64,000 nucleotides of DNA from Candidatus Agathobaculum intestinipullorum (GCA_019117485.1 DWZQ01000001.1:28574-92573); one strand, 5' to 3'; positions 43,424 to 53,193 are shown, counted from the stretch's first letter. Numbers and translations: made by a program. Notes: a model not told the origin generated them from the letters alone.

Positions 43424-44290
43424 TTATAACGTGTTTCTACGAAATAGGGTAGGGGACAGTCCGGTCTTATCCGTAAACGCTATGATAAAGTTGACTTCAC
43501 TGTGATAACCAACACGGAACGCAATTTCTTTGACAGATAGATTCGTCGACTGTAGCAGCGCCTTCGCCTCATCAATGCGATGCAGCATAATATACTCATG
43601 CGGGGAAAACCCTGTTGTGCTGCGGAATAGCCGAGAAAAATGGGAGGGGCTGAGGTGAACCGTTGATGCAATTTGTTTGACAGATAACGGCTCGAACAGA
43701 TGCTCGTCAATGTAGCGAACAGCGCGCGTGATTGTAGTGTCTGTCGCAACCGTATGGGTAGGCGCGTGTGGGAGTAGTAATGTACATAAAATGCGGTAAA
43801 TGCGTTGTGAACAATCAACTTCGCTGCTACACGAACTGCGTAATCCAGAGATAATGTGTGCCAGTTCCTGCTCGATACGGCTGTCTGGTGGCGGGGTAAA
43901 GGTTTGCCGTCCACCACGGAAAGCGAGGATCTGTTGGAAAAACGCGGCGGAATTGGAGCCGTCAAAATGCATCCACATCGCCTCGGTGGAACCGGTTGTA
44001 TAAAACCGATGCGGCTTGTGGCAGTCGATCAGCGCAACCTGCCCACGTTCCGCTGAAAAAATCTGTGTGGTTTGAAAATACAAAGTACCAGCACGCACAT
44101 AAGCCAAAAAGAAGTTTTTCTGACTTTCCTGCTTTGCTACGTCACAACTATCAAGAAAGTTGTATCGTTCGTCATAATAGTAATGCCCTACGCGTGTAAC
44201 ATAGAAAAAGAGGCTGCGTGCTGTGGTTGACGGTGTGTAAAAAAAGCGTTCCGAGCGCGATAATACGCCGGGTTCATTGGTCACTTTCAT
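43424..44290 (-). CDS. AraC family transcriptional regulator
   Basis: 288 residues. N-terminal cupin-like sensing half (RAGTLYFQTTQIFSAERGQVALID, HKPHRFYTTG). C-terminal double helix-turn-helix at about 185-285 (LSVKQIASTVHLSPSHFSRLF and LSVKEIAFRVGYHSEVNFIIAF), the latter being the standard AraC signature. Sugar- or envelope-sensing members have this layout. Divergent from a MATE exporter gene, 154 bases away, which is a plausible target. Confidence 0.93.
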   Translation of the reverse strand: MKVTNEPGVLSRSERFFYTPSTTARSLFFYVTRVGHYYYDERYNFLDSCDVAKQESQKNFFLAYVRAGTLYFQTTQIFSAERGQVALIDCHKPHRFYTTGSTEAMWMHFDGSNSAAFFQQILAFRGGRQTFTPPPDSRIEQELAHIISGLRSSCSSEVDCSQRIYRILCTLLLPHAPTHTVATDTTITRAVRYIDEHLFEPLSVKQIASTVHLSPSHFSRLFRSTTGFSPHEYIMLHRIDEAKALLQSTNLSVKEIAFRVGYHSEVNFIIAFTDKTGLSPTLFRRNTL

Positions 44291-44444
44291 ATGGCTTCAC
44301 CTCTGTTTTATGATAGCACAAAATATAAATAAATTGCAGCATTTTATGATTGCAAACCAGATGTTATTTCGGTATGCTAACAAAAAAGGATAGGATAGCG
44401 CTTATTGCAGTCCTTAATGCTCCTGTTACAAAGGTGTTGCCATT

Positions 44445-45815
44445 ATGATTCGAGAAAAGACATTTTATAAATCATTTATGGTTTTAGCACTATCTCTCGC
44501 GCTGCAAAACCTGCTGACCTATGGCGTAAATATGATGGATACACTGATGCTCGGACGGTATAGTCAGGATGCGATGGGCGGTGTCAGCCTATGCAATCAG
44601 GTTCAGTATCTGCTGCAAATGCTGGTTGTCGGTGCGGGCGAGGGCGCGGTTGTACTGGGCTCACAGTATTGGGGCAAAGGCAGGTTGGAACCTATTCCGC
44701 ATATCATCGGCGTAGCGTTGCGCTTCGGTGGCGCACTCGCAGTTTTGATGTTCGGTGTCGTGTTGTTTTTTCCACACCAGCTTCTGTCGTTGCTATCCAA
44801 TGACGCAGCCGTTATTGCACAGGGTGCCAAATACTTTCAAATCATTTGTTTTACCTACATTATTTTTACAGTCACCAATATATTGGTAGCGTCTTTACGC
44901 TCTATCGGTATTGTCAAGATCGGCTATGTTATCTCCGGCTCAACGCTGGTTATCAATGTTTGCCTGAACTACTGCCTGATTTACGGCAATTTCGGTTTTC
45001 CTGAATTGGGTGTGCGGGGTGCAGCCGTTGCAACGCTCGTGTCACGCTGCGTTGAGTTGCTGATCGTAATTTATTATTTAAAATACAAAGAGCATCGGCT
45101 TAACCTCACATTGCGCAAATTGCTCCATATAGACACGAGTTACATCCGCGACTATACGCGTGTTTCCTCGCCGGTACTGATCAACCAAGCTTTATGGGGT
45201 GTGGCGCAAATGGTGCAGACCGGTATCCTTGGCCATCTGGGTGGCGACGTGACCGCAGCTAATGCTATTGCGGTGCAGGTATTTCAGGTGCTGTCGGTGG
45301 TTGCATATGGCGCGGCATCGGCCTCGGGCATTGTGGTTGGCCGTATCATCGGCGAGGGAAACGAGCAGCGGCTGCATCCGCTCGTGCACACCTTGCAGGT
45401 ACTGTTCATCGCAATCGGCCTGTGTTCCGGCTTTGCAATTTTTGCGTTGCGCGTACCGATTTTGCACCTGTTTGGCGGCACGTTGACTGAAAATGCCTAT
45501 CGCTATTCCATGCAGTTCATGCTGGTGCTGGCGGTTACAACAGTCGGCACAGCGTATCAAATGGCGTGCGACAACGGTATCATCCGCGGCGGCGGTGACA
45601 CTTCATTCAGTGCCAAGATGAATCTTGTCAGTATGTGGCTGATTATCGTGCCGTTTTCTGCAATGGCGGCATTTTGGTGGCAGTGCGCGCCGGTTGTCGT
45701 GTTTTTCCTGCTCAAGTGGGATCAGCTATATAAGGCGATCCCGGTTGTCATCAGGCTGCACAGTTGGAAATGGGTCAAAAAAGTAACCCGGCCTGACGAT
45801 ACCGCTTCAATCTGA
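44445..45815 (+). CDS. MATE family efflux transporter
   Basis: 456 residues with 12 predicted membrane helices, full length for the family. MDTLMLGRYSQDAMGGVSL near 28-46, a central loop (LRKLLHIDTSYIRDY), and a second half starting LINQALWGVAQMVQTG. AAAGGTG lies before ATG 44445. Substrate unknown. Not a close copy of the MATE gene at the window start. The divergent AraC gene may regulate it. Confidence 0.93.
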   Translation: MIREKTFYKSFMVLALSLALQNLLTYGVNMMDTLMLGRYSQDAMGGVSLCNQVQYLLQMLVVGAGEGAVVLGSQYWGKGRLEPIPHIIGVALRFGGALAVLMFGVVLFFPHQLLSLLSNDAAVIAQGAKYFQIICFTYIIFTVTNILVASLRSIGIVKIGYVISGSTLVINVCLNYCLIYGNFGFPELGVRGAAVATLVSRCVELLIVIYYLKYKEHRLNLTLRKLLHIDTSYIRDYTRVSSPVLINQALWGVAQMVQTGILGHLGGDVTAANAIAVQVFQVLSVVAYGAASASGIVVGRIIGEGNEQRLHPLVHTLQVLFIAIGLCSGFAIFALRVPILHLFGGTLTENAYRYSMQFMLVLAVTTVGTAYQMACDNGIIRGGGDTSFSAKMNLVSMWLIIVPFSAMAAFWWQCAPVVVFFLLKWDQLYKAIPVVIRLHSWKWVKKVTRPDDTASI

Positions 45816-45842
45816 ATATTTCTCTTTCTCTCTCCCGAAAAG

Positions 45843-45863
45843 CCGGCCGTTTGGCCGGTTTTT
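45843..45863 (+). terminator. Intrinsic terminator after the MATE gene
   Basis: CCGGCC, GTTT loop, GGCCGG, then five Us. Confidence 0.88.
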
Positions 45864-45866
45864 CTG

Positions 45867-45894
45867 TTGACAAACGGGTAAAAGATGATATACT
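45867..45894 (+). promoter_or_regulatory. SigA promoter of alaS
   Basis: TTGACA (45867-45872), 16 bases, TATACT (45889-45894). Confidence 0.85.
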
Positions 45895-45899
45895 TTATG

Positions 45900-46135
45900 A
45901 GTAAGTATATAATGCAATGCAATGAGGAAACGAGTTTTCCGTTCGTCGGTTTACAGCGAGAGGGGAGAGTGCAAGCCCTTGGCCGAACCGGAATACAGCC
46001 ACTTCCGAGCAGCCTTCGAAAGCAGGCCGCCTGATCCGCGATATCCGATCATCTAAGATGCGTTTTTGGGACGTAGATTAGGGTGGTACCGTGGAAGCAT
46101 GCTTTCGCCCCTAACAGTAGGGCGGGAGCTTTTTT
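45900..46135 (+). promoter_or_regulatory. T-box leader of alaS
   Basis: T-box sequence GGGTGGTACCGTGG at 46081-46094, then a terminator hairpin (GCTTTCGCCC 46101-46110 with GGGCGGGAGC 46120-46129) and six Us. The segment GAGCAGCCTTCGAA near 46002-46015 matches the place of the specifier in compact clostridial alaS leaders, giving GCC (alanine). Confidence 0.88.
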
Positions 46136-46169
46136 ATTATGTAAAATTATTATTGGAGGATAAAGACAA

Positions 46170-48797
46170 ATGCAGTACAGAAGTTTAAACGAACTGCGCG
46201 AAATGTACCTGAAGTTTTTTGAGACCAAGGGGCATCTCCGCTTGCCGAGCTTTTCGCTCATCCCGCAGAACGACCCGTCGCTGCTGCTGATCAACTCGGG
46301 CATGGCGCCGATGAAGCCGTACTTCACTGGCGAACAGGAGCCGCCGCGCCATCGCGTAACGACTTGCCAGAAGTGCATCCGAACGGGCGATATCGAAAAC
46401 GTCGGCAAGACTGCGCGCCACGGTACGTTCTTTGAAATGCTGGGCAACTTCTCGTTCGGTGATTACTTCAAAAAGGAAGCGATCGCGTGGAGCTGGGAGT
46501 TCCTGACCAGCCCAGAGTGGGTTGGTATCGACCCGGACCGCTTGTATCCGTCCATTTATCAGGATGACGAGGAAGCATTTGAGATTTGGAACAAGGACAT
46601 CGGCATTCCTGCCGAGCGCATTTTCCGCTTCGGCAAGGAGGACAACTTCTGGGAGCATGGTTCCGGCCCGTGCGGCCCCTGCTCGGAAATCTACTATGAC
46701 CGCGGCCCGGAGTACGGCTGTGGTAAGCCTGGCTGCACGGTCGGCTGTGATTGCGACCGCTATATGGAGGTCTGGAACAACGTATTCTCGCAGTTCGACA
46801 ACGATGGCAACGGTAATTACACCGAGCTGAAGCAGAAAAACATTGATACCGGCATGGGTCTGGAACGTCTGGCCTGTGTGGTGCAGGGTGTTGGCTCACT
46901 GTTTGATGTAGATACCGTGCGCAACATCACAAACAAGGTTTCTGAAATTGCGGGCAAGCACTACGGCGACAGCGAAAAGACCGATATTTCGCTGCGCGTT
47001 GTCACCGACCACATCCGTTCGACCGTTATGATGATCTGTGACGGCGTTATTCCGTCCAACGAAGGCCGCGGCTATGTGCTGCGCCGCCTGCTGCGCCGCG
47101 CTGCGCGTCACGGCAAGCTGCTCGGCATCGACCGTCCGTTCCTGTCCGAGGTTGCAACCACGGTAATTAACGAGTCCGGCGGCGCATACCCCGAACTGGT
47201 TGAAAAGCAGAAATATATCCACAAGGTCATTGAGAATGAAGAAGCCAGCTTCAACAAGACAATCGATAGCGGTCTGAATATTCTGAACGAGCGCATTGCA
47301 GCGGCGAATAGTAAGGAACTGCCTGCGGCCGACGCGTTCCAGCTGTACGACACTTATGGCTTCCCGATCGACCTGACGCTCGAAATCCTCGAGGAGCAGG
47401 GCATGACGACCAACCGTGAAGAATTTGATCGTCTGATGAACGAGCAGCGCGAGCGTGCGCGTGAAGATCGCAAAAAGATGGGCGATCTGGGCTGGCAGAG
47501 CGAAGACCTTGGTTTGGACAAGTCGATCAAGACCCGTTTTGACGGTTACGAGACGCTCGGCGAAGCCGCTAAGGTGCTGGCCATTGTCAACGAGGGTGAG
47601 CCTTCCGGCGCGGCAGCAAAGGGCGAGAAAATCACGGTCGTGCTTGACCATACCCCGTTCTATGCGGAAATGGGCGGTCAGATCGGTGACCACGGTATTC
47701 TGGAAGGCAAAAACGGTGTTGTAACCGTATCCGACGTACAGAAGACCAAGGACGGCAAGTATATGCATATCGGTGTAGTAACCGAGGGCGAGATCTCCGT
47801 CGAGGACGAGGTACAGGCCAAGGTTGATGCCGAGTATCGTCAGTCTATCTGCCGTGCGCATACTTCGACCCATCTGTTGCAGAAGGCACTGCGCAAGGTT
47901 CTGGGCGACCATGTTGAGCAGGCAGGTTCCTACACCGCAAATGATCATATCCGCTTTGATTTCACGCACTTCGCGGCGCTGACCCCCGAGGAGTTGGCAC
48001 AGGTCGAGGCGCTGGTCAATGAAGACATTCTGGCTGGCTATCCGGTTATTACCGAGGAAATGGGCATCGACGAGGCCAAGAAGAAGGGCGCAATGGCGCT
48101 GTTTGGCGAGAAGTATGGTGCAGTGGTGCGTGTGGTGCAGGCTGGCGATTCGGTTGAACTGTGTGGCGGCACACATCTGGATAACACAGCCAAGGCCGGT
48201 TCGTTCAAGATCATCGGCGAAGCATCTGTCGCAGCCGGTGTACGCCGTATTGAAGCGGTTACTGGTAAGGCTGTGTTGGACTTCCTCAACGAGCGGCAGC
48301 AGATTTTGAGCGAAGCGGCAGCCACGCTCAAGACCTCTCCGAACGAATTACCTGCCAAGATTGAGCAGACGGTCAGCGAACTGCGCGCCATGATGAAAGA
48401 AAAAGAGAAACTGACCAGTAAGGTTGCGTCGTTGCAGATGGTTGATCTGCTTAACGTCGCGCGCGATGTTAAGGGCGTCAATGTAATTGCAACCAAGCTG
48501 GAGGATGCCTCTGCTGAGACGCTGCGCACGATGGGCGATAACGTCAAGGAAAAAGCACCGAATATGGTCGCGGTACTGTCCGCAGTGAACGACGGCAAGG
48601 TTAACCTGCTGTGTGTTTGCGGTACGGAAGCCGTCAAGAAGGGTGCGCACGCAGGTAAGATCATCAAGGAAGTTGCCAAGATGGTTGGCGGCGGCGGCGG
48701 CGGCCGTCCGGACAGCGCTACTGCGGGCGGCAAGCAGCCGGAAAAATTGGAGGAAGCGCTTGAAGCTGTCAATAATATTGTTGAAGCGCAGCTCTAA
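46170..48797 (+). CDS. alaS: Alanine-tRNA ligase
   Basis: 875 residues, full length. Catalytic class II domain at 1-240 (FFETKGHLRLPSFSLIP, RHGTFFEMLGNFSFGDYF, and GMGLERLACV), then the tRNA-recognition domain. The editing domain has zinc ligands HTSTH near 571-575 and CGGTH near 671-675, followed by the C-Ala domain (GGGGGGRPDSATAGG). ATG 46170 has GGAGG upstream. T-box control fits its product. Confidence 0.98.
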   Translation: MQYRSLNELREMYLKFFETKGHLRLPSFSLIPQNDPSLLLINSGMAPMKPYFTGEQEPPRHRVTTCQKCIRTGDIENVGKTARHGTFFEMLGNFSFGDYFKKEAIAWSWEFLTSPEWVGIDPDRLYPSIYQDDEEAFEIWNKDIGIPAERIFRFGKEDNFWEHGSGPCGPCSEIYYDRGPEYGCGKPGCTVGCDCDRYMEVWNNVFSQFDNDGNGNYTELKQKNIDTGMGLERLACVVQGVGSLFDVDTVRNITNKVSEIAGKHYGDSEKTDISLRVVTDHIRSTVMMICDGVIPSNEGRGYVLRRLLRRAARHGKLLGIDRPFLSEVATTVINESGGAYPELVEKQKYIHKVIENEEASFNKTIDSGLNILNERIAAANSKELPAADAFQLYDTYGFPIDLTLEILEEQGMTTNREEFDRLMNEQRERAREDRKKMGDLGWQSEDLGLDKSIKTRFDGYETLGEAAKVLAIVNEGEPSGAAAKGEKITVVLDHTPFYAEMGGQIGDHGILEGKNGVVTVSDVQKTKDGKYMHIGVVTEGEISVEDEVQAKVDAEYRQSICRAHTSTHLLQKALRKVLGDHVEQAGSYTANDHIRFDFTHFAALTPEELAQVEALVNEDILAGYPVITEEMGIDEAKKKGAMALFGEKYGAVVRVVQAGDSVELCGGTHLDNTAKAGSFKIIGEASVAAGVRRIEAVTGKAVLDFLNERQQILSEAAATLKTSPNELPAKIEQTVSELRAMMKEKEKLTSKVASLQMVDLLNVARDVKGVNVIATKLEDASAETLRTMGDNVKEKAPNMVAVLSAVNDGKVNLLCVCGTEAVKKGAHAGKIIKEVAKMVGGGGGGRPDSATAGGKQPEKLEEALEAVNNIVEAQL

Positions 48798-48809
48798 ATT
48801 CGCTATAAT
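48781..48809 (+). promoter_or_regulatory. Promoter of the HIT gene inside the end of alaS
   Basis: TTGAAG (48781-48786), 17 bases, TATAAT (48804-48809). Confidence 0.7.
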
Positions 48810-48840
48810 AGAGATAGCTCAATAGAAAGGGGCGGTTTGC

Positions 48841-49179
48841 ATGCAGGATTGCCTGTTCTGTAAAATCGTTGCAGGGGAGATCCCTTCGAAAAAGGTCTAT
48901 GAGGACGAGCAGTGCTATGCCTTCTATGATATCGACCCGCAGGCGCCGACGCATTTTCTGGTGATTCCGAAGCAGCATATTCAGTCGGTTGCCGCGGTGG
49001 ATGCGTCCAACAGTGCGATTGTCGCACACTGTTTTGAAGTCATCGCTAAGGTTGCCAAGGATTTGGGGCTTGACAGTTTTCGTGTCGTGTCCAACATTGG
49101 TGAGCAGGCTGGGCAAAGTGTGTTCCACCTGCATTTCCATGTGCTCTCCGGCCGTGACATGACCTGGCCGCCGGGCTGA
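48841..49179 (+). CDS. HIT family (HinT-like) nucleotide hydrolase
   Basis: 112 residues. DCLFCKIVAGEIPSKKVYED start and histidine triad HLHFHVLSG near 100. Relatives split purine nucleoside phosphoramidates, including the aminoacyl-AMP by-products of tRNA ligases, so its position after alaS is suggestive. AAAGGGG before ATG 48841. Own promoter and terminator. Confidence 0.96.
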   Translation: MQDCLFCKIVAGEIPSKKVYEDEQCYAFYDIDPQAPTHFLVIPKQHIQSVAAVDASNSAIVAHCFEVIAKVAKDLGLDSFRVVSNIGEQAGQSVFHLHFHVLSGRDMTWPPG

Positions 49180-49186
49180 TATCTGC

Positions 49187-49220
49187 AAAAAAGAAGTGGC
49201 ATAACCGCCACTTCTTTTTT
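49187..49220 (+). terminator. Intrinsic terminator after the HIT gene
   Basis: 14-bp stem AAAAAAGAAGTGGC / GCCACTTCTTTTTT with a 6-base loop; A and T tracts allow work in both directions. Confidence 0.88.
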
Positions 49221-49258
49221 CTCACCGGACACAGACAACAGGGGAAGGGGGAACAGGG

Positions 49259-51493
49259 ATGTACGAACGCCCGCTGGTTTATCTGGTACCGGCCGCGGCC
49301 GCTGCGACCTTTGCGGCGGTGTGTTTGAATGTTTCACTCGCGCCTAGTTTGACGCTGGTGCTGGCCGCAGTCTTTCTTGGGCTGGCTGGTGCGCTGACCG
49401 CCCATCGACTCCCGCTTACGCTGTGCTGTATGCTGGCAGCGGCAGCGATTGCGCTTACTGGAGTAACCGTGTACCAGCGCGTGTTCGTCTCTCCGGTACG
49501 CGAACTCAACGGTAAACACGCCGAAATCACCGCGACCGTACTGCAGGATACGGAGGTATATGAGGACAGCCAACGCGCTGAGCTATCAGTAGATGACAAT
49601 GACGTATTGCCACGCAGTTTTAAAATGTACTGCTATCTGCCATTGACCGATATGCCGTTGCTGGCGGGCGATCGTATTAAAGTCAATGTCGGCTTTTACC
49701 TACCGAGCAACACCGAAGGCTTTGACCGTGCAGCCTATCAGGCAGCAGACGGGTGCTATATTGCAGCGTCTTATACCGAAATCGATGATGATATGCCGGT
49801 TTCCTTCGCTGTAACACAGACCGACAATCCGTCTCTGCGTTGGCTGCCTAACCGCATTGCACGGTTTTGCAAGCAAGCGGTGACAAATGCTCTGCCAACC
49901 CGCGAGGCCGGTCTGCTGGCCGGCCTGCTGATCGGGGATAAAAACGGGATTACGGATGATGATACGCTTTCCCTGCGCATAGCAGGATTGAGTCATCTGG
50001 TCGCTGTTTCCGGCCTGCATGTTGGCTTTTTGGTGGCGTTTTGTTATCTGATTTTCGGGCGACGGCTGGGAACCTATCTGTCTGTACCGCTTATTTTGCT
50101 GTTTGTGCCAATTGCCGGTGCATCTCCGTCAGTCATCCGCGCCGCAGTAATGTATTTGATTGCAGCGGGTGCGTTCCTGACAAAGCGGGAGGCAAACACA
50201 CTCAACTCGCTGTTTGCGGCGTTAGCGCTGCTGCTGATACAAAATCCATATGCCATCGCAAATTTGAGCTTGCAGCTATCTTTCGCGGCGACGCTTGGAT
50301 TGGTGCTGTTAGCCGGCAAAATGCAACGGAAACTACTACATCCCTTCCGCAACCAACCCAAACCAGTGCGTAAGCTGGCGGCGGTCGTGGCAGGCGCCCT
50401 ATCCTGTACCGTATGCGCCACCATTTTCACCGCGCCGATTTTGCTTTCTTCTTTCGGTTATATCTCTATTTTATCTGTTTTGAGCAATTTAGCAGTTGTC
50501 GGTGTGACAGCAGTTGCCTTTATCGCAGGTTTTCTACTATGCATCGCATCCGCAATTTTCCCACCTGCGGTGCCGCTATTTGCATTGCTCGCCAAATGGC
50601 CGCTAACCTACATTTTGTGGGTGGCCGACCGTGTATCTGCCATTCCGTTCGGCATGGTCGACTGGGGCAATGGCTTTGGCCTAGCCGCGCTTGCGGTTTT
50701 CGGGGCGGCGGTTCTCCTATGGTTGTTAGCTGGTAACCATATCAAGTGGAAATTTGCGCTGCCTGTGATTGGCGTGTTGCTGGTTGGTCTGAGCGGTGCA
50801 AGCGCCTACCAGTATCTTAGCAGCTACCGCGTGACTTATTTGCCTTGTGGTTCGGGACAGGCAATTTTGGTATCTGATGCACGTCAGGCAACGCTTATTG
50901 ACTGCGCAGGAGATGGCGGCTACCGCAATGCATCAGAACTGGTCACAGAATGGATGCGGATGAACGGCGTGTCCCGTATCGACACACTGATCTTGACGGC
51001 CGTAGACAAAGGGCACGCGCGCGATCTGCCCGCATTGCTTGAAACGGTTGAGGTAGGGAAAATTATAATCCCATCTGGCTGTAAGGAAACCAAAAACAAT
51101 GCGGATCTACTTGCCTTATGTGCACAGCAAGATGCACAGTCTATCACAGAAGCGCAAAGCATTTTTGCAGGGGAAGTACCGTTGACTGTCTTTCCTGTAA
51201 CGGATGGTAAGCTGGGCGTACAAATTGCAGAGGAAATATTGGTTCTTCATAGCCCGACGCAAAAGCAGCTCGCGGCTTTTTTGGAAACTGCATCGGTCAC
51301 GGCGCCGGAGATCGTGTTGTCTGAACGCAACTTGGAGGATGAGGAACTACTCGAGCAGGCATTGTCACAGCTTGACGCCGAACGGCTGGTTGTACAGGCT
51401 GGGTTTACCGACCTGCCCAATACATACTGTGATTTACCAGTCGACAGCCCATATCGTGTAGGCGAATTGATGCGGCAATACCAAAAGGAGTGA
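49259..51493 (+). CDS. comEC: ComEC/Rec2 family DNA uptake channel with degenerate beta-lactamase-like domain
   Basis: 744 residues. Two N-terminal membrane helices, an OB-like outside domain (about 80-185), then the competence channel region (GLLIGDKNGI, LAVSGLHVGF-type segment VAVSGLHVGFLVAF, GASPSVIRAAVM, LQLSFAATLGLVLL) with many helices. The C-terminal 220 residues have the outline of the metallo-beta-lactamase-like domain but not its chemistry: GQGDA is GSGQA, and the expected THxDxDH is replaced by TAVDKGH. DNA import across the membrane may remain while the nuclease activity proposed for this domain is unlikely. AAGGGGGAAC before the ATG. In an operon with holA and rnmV. Confidence 0.92.
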   Translation: MYERPLVYLVPAAAAATFAAVCLNVSLAPSLTLVLAAVFLGLAGALTAHRLPLTLCCMLAAAAIALTGVTVYQRVFVSPVRELNGKHAEITATVLQDTEVYEDSQRAELSVDDNDVLPRSFKMYCYLPLTDMPLLAGDRIKVNVGFYLPSNTEGFDRAAYQAADGCYIAASYTEIDDDMPVSFAVTQTDNPSLRWLPNRIARFCKQAVTNALPTREAGLLAGLLIGDKNGITDDDTLSLRIAGLSHLVAVSGLHVGFLVAFCYLIFGRRLGTYLSVPLILLFVPIAGASPSVIRAAVMYLIAAGAFLTKREANTLNSLFAALALLLIQNPYAIANLSLQLSFAATLGLVLLAGKMQRKLLHPFRNQPKPVRKLAAVVAGALSCTVCATIFTAPILLSSFGYISILSVLSNLAVVGVTAVAFIAGFLLCIASAIFPPAVPLFALLAKWPLTYILWVADRVSAIPFGMVDWGNGFGLAALAVFGAAVLLWLLAGNHIKWKFALPVIGVLLVGLSGASAYQYLSSYRVTYLPCGSGQAILVSDARQATLIDCAGDGGYRNASELVTEWMRMNGVSRIDTLILTAVDKGHARDLPALLETVEVGKIIIPSGCKETKNNADLLALCAQQDAQSITEAQSIFAGEVPLTVFPVTDGKLGVQIAEEILVLHSPTQKQLAAFLETASVTAPEIVLSERNLEDEELLEQALSQLDAERLVVQAGFTDLPNTYCDLPVDSPYRVGELMRQYQKE

Positions 51494-51498
51494 ACCCC

Positions 51499-52545
51499 AT
51501 GCCCGCAGAAAAGAATAAAAACGGCAAAGCACAATTGATCCGTGACTTGAAAAACGGGACTTTTGCGCCACTTTACATTATCTATGGTGAAGAAAGTTAC
51601 CTTAAAGAATATTATTTAAAGCAACTGCGGGAAAAGGTGGTCGACCCCGCATTCGCTGATTTTAATTTGGTCGAGCTGGAAGGGAAAGGGCTGACGATAG
51701 AACAATTATCCGAGGCGATCGACAGCTATCCGGCCATGTCGGAGAAAAAGCTGGTTGTAGTGACTGATTTTGACTTATTTAAGCCGCCTGCGGGCTTTGC
51801 CGACCAATTACCAACGCTGCTGAGTGACCTGCCGGACTACCTCTGTCTGGTGTTTTACTATGATATTCTGGATGGCAAACCGGACAAACGCACAAAATTG
51901 TACAAACAGCTGGATAAAAGCGCTTGCTTTGCGGATTTTTCCCGCATGGAGGAACGCGAACTGGTGGCATGGATTGAGCGGCGCGCCAAGGCGCTGGGTC
52001 GCTTTATCGCACCAGATGATGCGACATATCTGATTTTCCTGTGTGGCAACGACATGACCAACCTCGCTGGTGAGATCGATAAGGCTGTCTCGCACAGCAC
52101 GACGGGCGAGATCAAACGGTACAATATTGACGCGGTGTGTTCTCCCGTGCTGGACGCGGTGGTGTTTGATTTGACGGATGCTATCACGGCAGGGAAATTT
52201 GCGCACGCGGTTGGATTAGTTGGTGAACTCATTATGCAGAAAAACAACGAAGTAATGATTTTCACCACGATTACACGTCATATTCAGCGTCTATACGCAG
52301 CAAAACTATGTGCCGAGGCGCATGTGGGTGAAAAGCAGCTGATGGAAATGATCGGCTCCAAATCACCATACTATGCAAGGCAATTGCAAAATGCGGCACG
52401 GCGTGTCTCGTTGGCCTGGTTGCGTCGAGCAGCGTCATTATGTGGGGAAACGGATGCTGCCCTGAAAGGCAGTGCGGTTGACCGCCAAAAGCAGATCGAA
52501 CTGGCGCTATTGGCGATGGCGGTGCCTGAGGAGGGAAGAAAATGA
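51499..52545 (+). CDS. holA: DNA polymerase III subunit delta
   Basis: 348 residues. Clamp-loader subunit that opens the sliding clamp. APLYIIYGEESYLKEYYL near the start, ERELVAWIERRAKALG, LIFLCGNDMTNLAGEIDKA, and a C-terminal collar domain (SPYYARQLQNAARRVS). ATG 51499 has AAAGGAG 8 bases upstream, in the end of comEC. Commonly next to comEC in Firmicutes. Overlaps rnmV by 4 bases. Confidence 0.95.
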   Translation: MPAEKNKNGKAQLIRDLKNGTFAPLYIIYGEESYLKEYYLKQLREKVVDPAFADFNLVELEGKGLTIEQLSEAIDSYPAMSEKKLVVVTDFDLFKPPAGFADQLPTLLSDLPDYLCLVFYYDILDGKPDKRTKLYKQLDKSACFADFSRMEERELVAWIERRAKALGRFIAPDDATYLIFLCGNDMTNLAGEIDKAVSHSTTGEIKRYNIDAVCSPVLDAVVFDLTDAITAGKFAHAVGLVGELIMQKNNEVMIFTTITRHIQRLYAAKLCAEAHVGEKQLMEMIGSKSPYYARQLQNAARRVSLAWLRRAASLCGETDAALKGSAVDRQKQIELALLAMAVPEEGRK

Positions 52546-53147
52546 TCCGTGTGCGTGAGGCAATTCTGGTAGAAGGGCGGTATGATGTCAACACGGTGCG
52601 GCAGGTGGTAGACGCGGTCGTTCTCGAAACCGGTGGGTTCCGCATCTTCAACAATAAGGATCAACTGCGGTTGCTGCGGCGTATCGCTACCGCACGCGGC
52701 TTAATTTTGCTGACCGATAGTGACGGTGCGGGTTTTGTCATCCGGAATTATATCAAGAGCACATTGCCTCCGGGCAGCATCAAACAGGCATATATCCCGG
52801 ATATCAATGGTAAGGAGCGCCGCAAACGGCACGGCTCTAAAGAGGGCAAGTTGGGCGTTGAGGGGATGCGGCCGGAAGTGATTTTGCAGGCGCTACGCCG
52901 TGCTGGCGCAACCTTTGAGGAAGAGGGAAGTGAACCGGCAATCCATCATGCCCCTATCACCAAGGCTGATTTTTACGAGTGGGGCCTATCTGGTCGACCG
53001 GACAGTGCCAAACGCCGTGCCGCTGTGTTGCATGCGCTTGATCTTCCTGCACATATGACGGCAAATGCGTTGCTTGATTTTATCAATGCGGTTGGTACGC
53101 GTGTCGAAATCGAGCAGATTATCCAACAGATTGGGGTAGGGGATTGA
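52542..53147 (+). CDS. rnmV: Toprim-domain ribonuclease M5-type protein
   Basis: 201 residues. N-terminal Toprim domain with acidic residues in VEGRYDVN (9-16) and LLTDSDGAG (near 56-64). The C-terminal part is a DUF4093-type domain (EEEGSEPAIHHAPITKADFYEWGL). The family includes RNase M5, which trims the ends of 5S rRNA precursors. Starts at ATG 52542, overlapping holA as ATGA. A more general Toprim nuclease role cannot be ruled out. Confidence 0.88.
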   Translation: MIRVREAILVEGRYDVNTVRQVVDAVVLETGGFRIFNNKDQLRLLRRIATARGLILLTDSDGAGFVIRNYIKSTLPPGSIKQAYIPDINGKERRKRHGSKEGKLGVEGMRPEVILQALRRAGATFEEEGSEPAIHHAPITKADFYEWGLSGRPDSAKRRAAVLHALDLPAHMTANALLDFINAVGTRVEIEQIIQQIGVGD

Positions 53148-53172
53148 CAAGGACGCTATACAGCCGTATAAT
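53144..53172 (+). promoter_or_regulatory. SigA promoter of the FMN riboswitch-ribU unit
   Basis: TTGACA (53144-53149, overlapping the rnmV stop), 17 bases, TATAAT (53167-53172). Confidence 0.88.
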
Positions 53173-53193
53173 ATTGTTTAGAAAATTTATGTT

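Noticed and set aside
46896..48176. Long open frame (426 codons) antisense to alaS
   Set aside because: Shadow of alaS; no start signal and no family resemblance.
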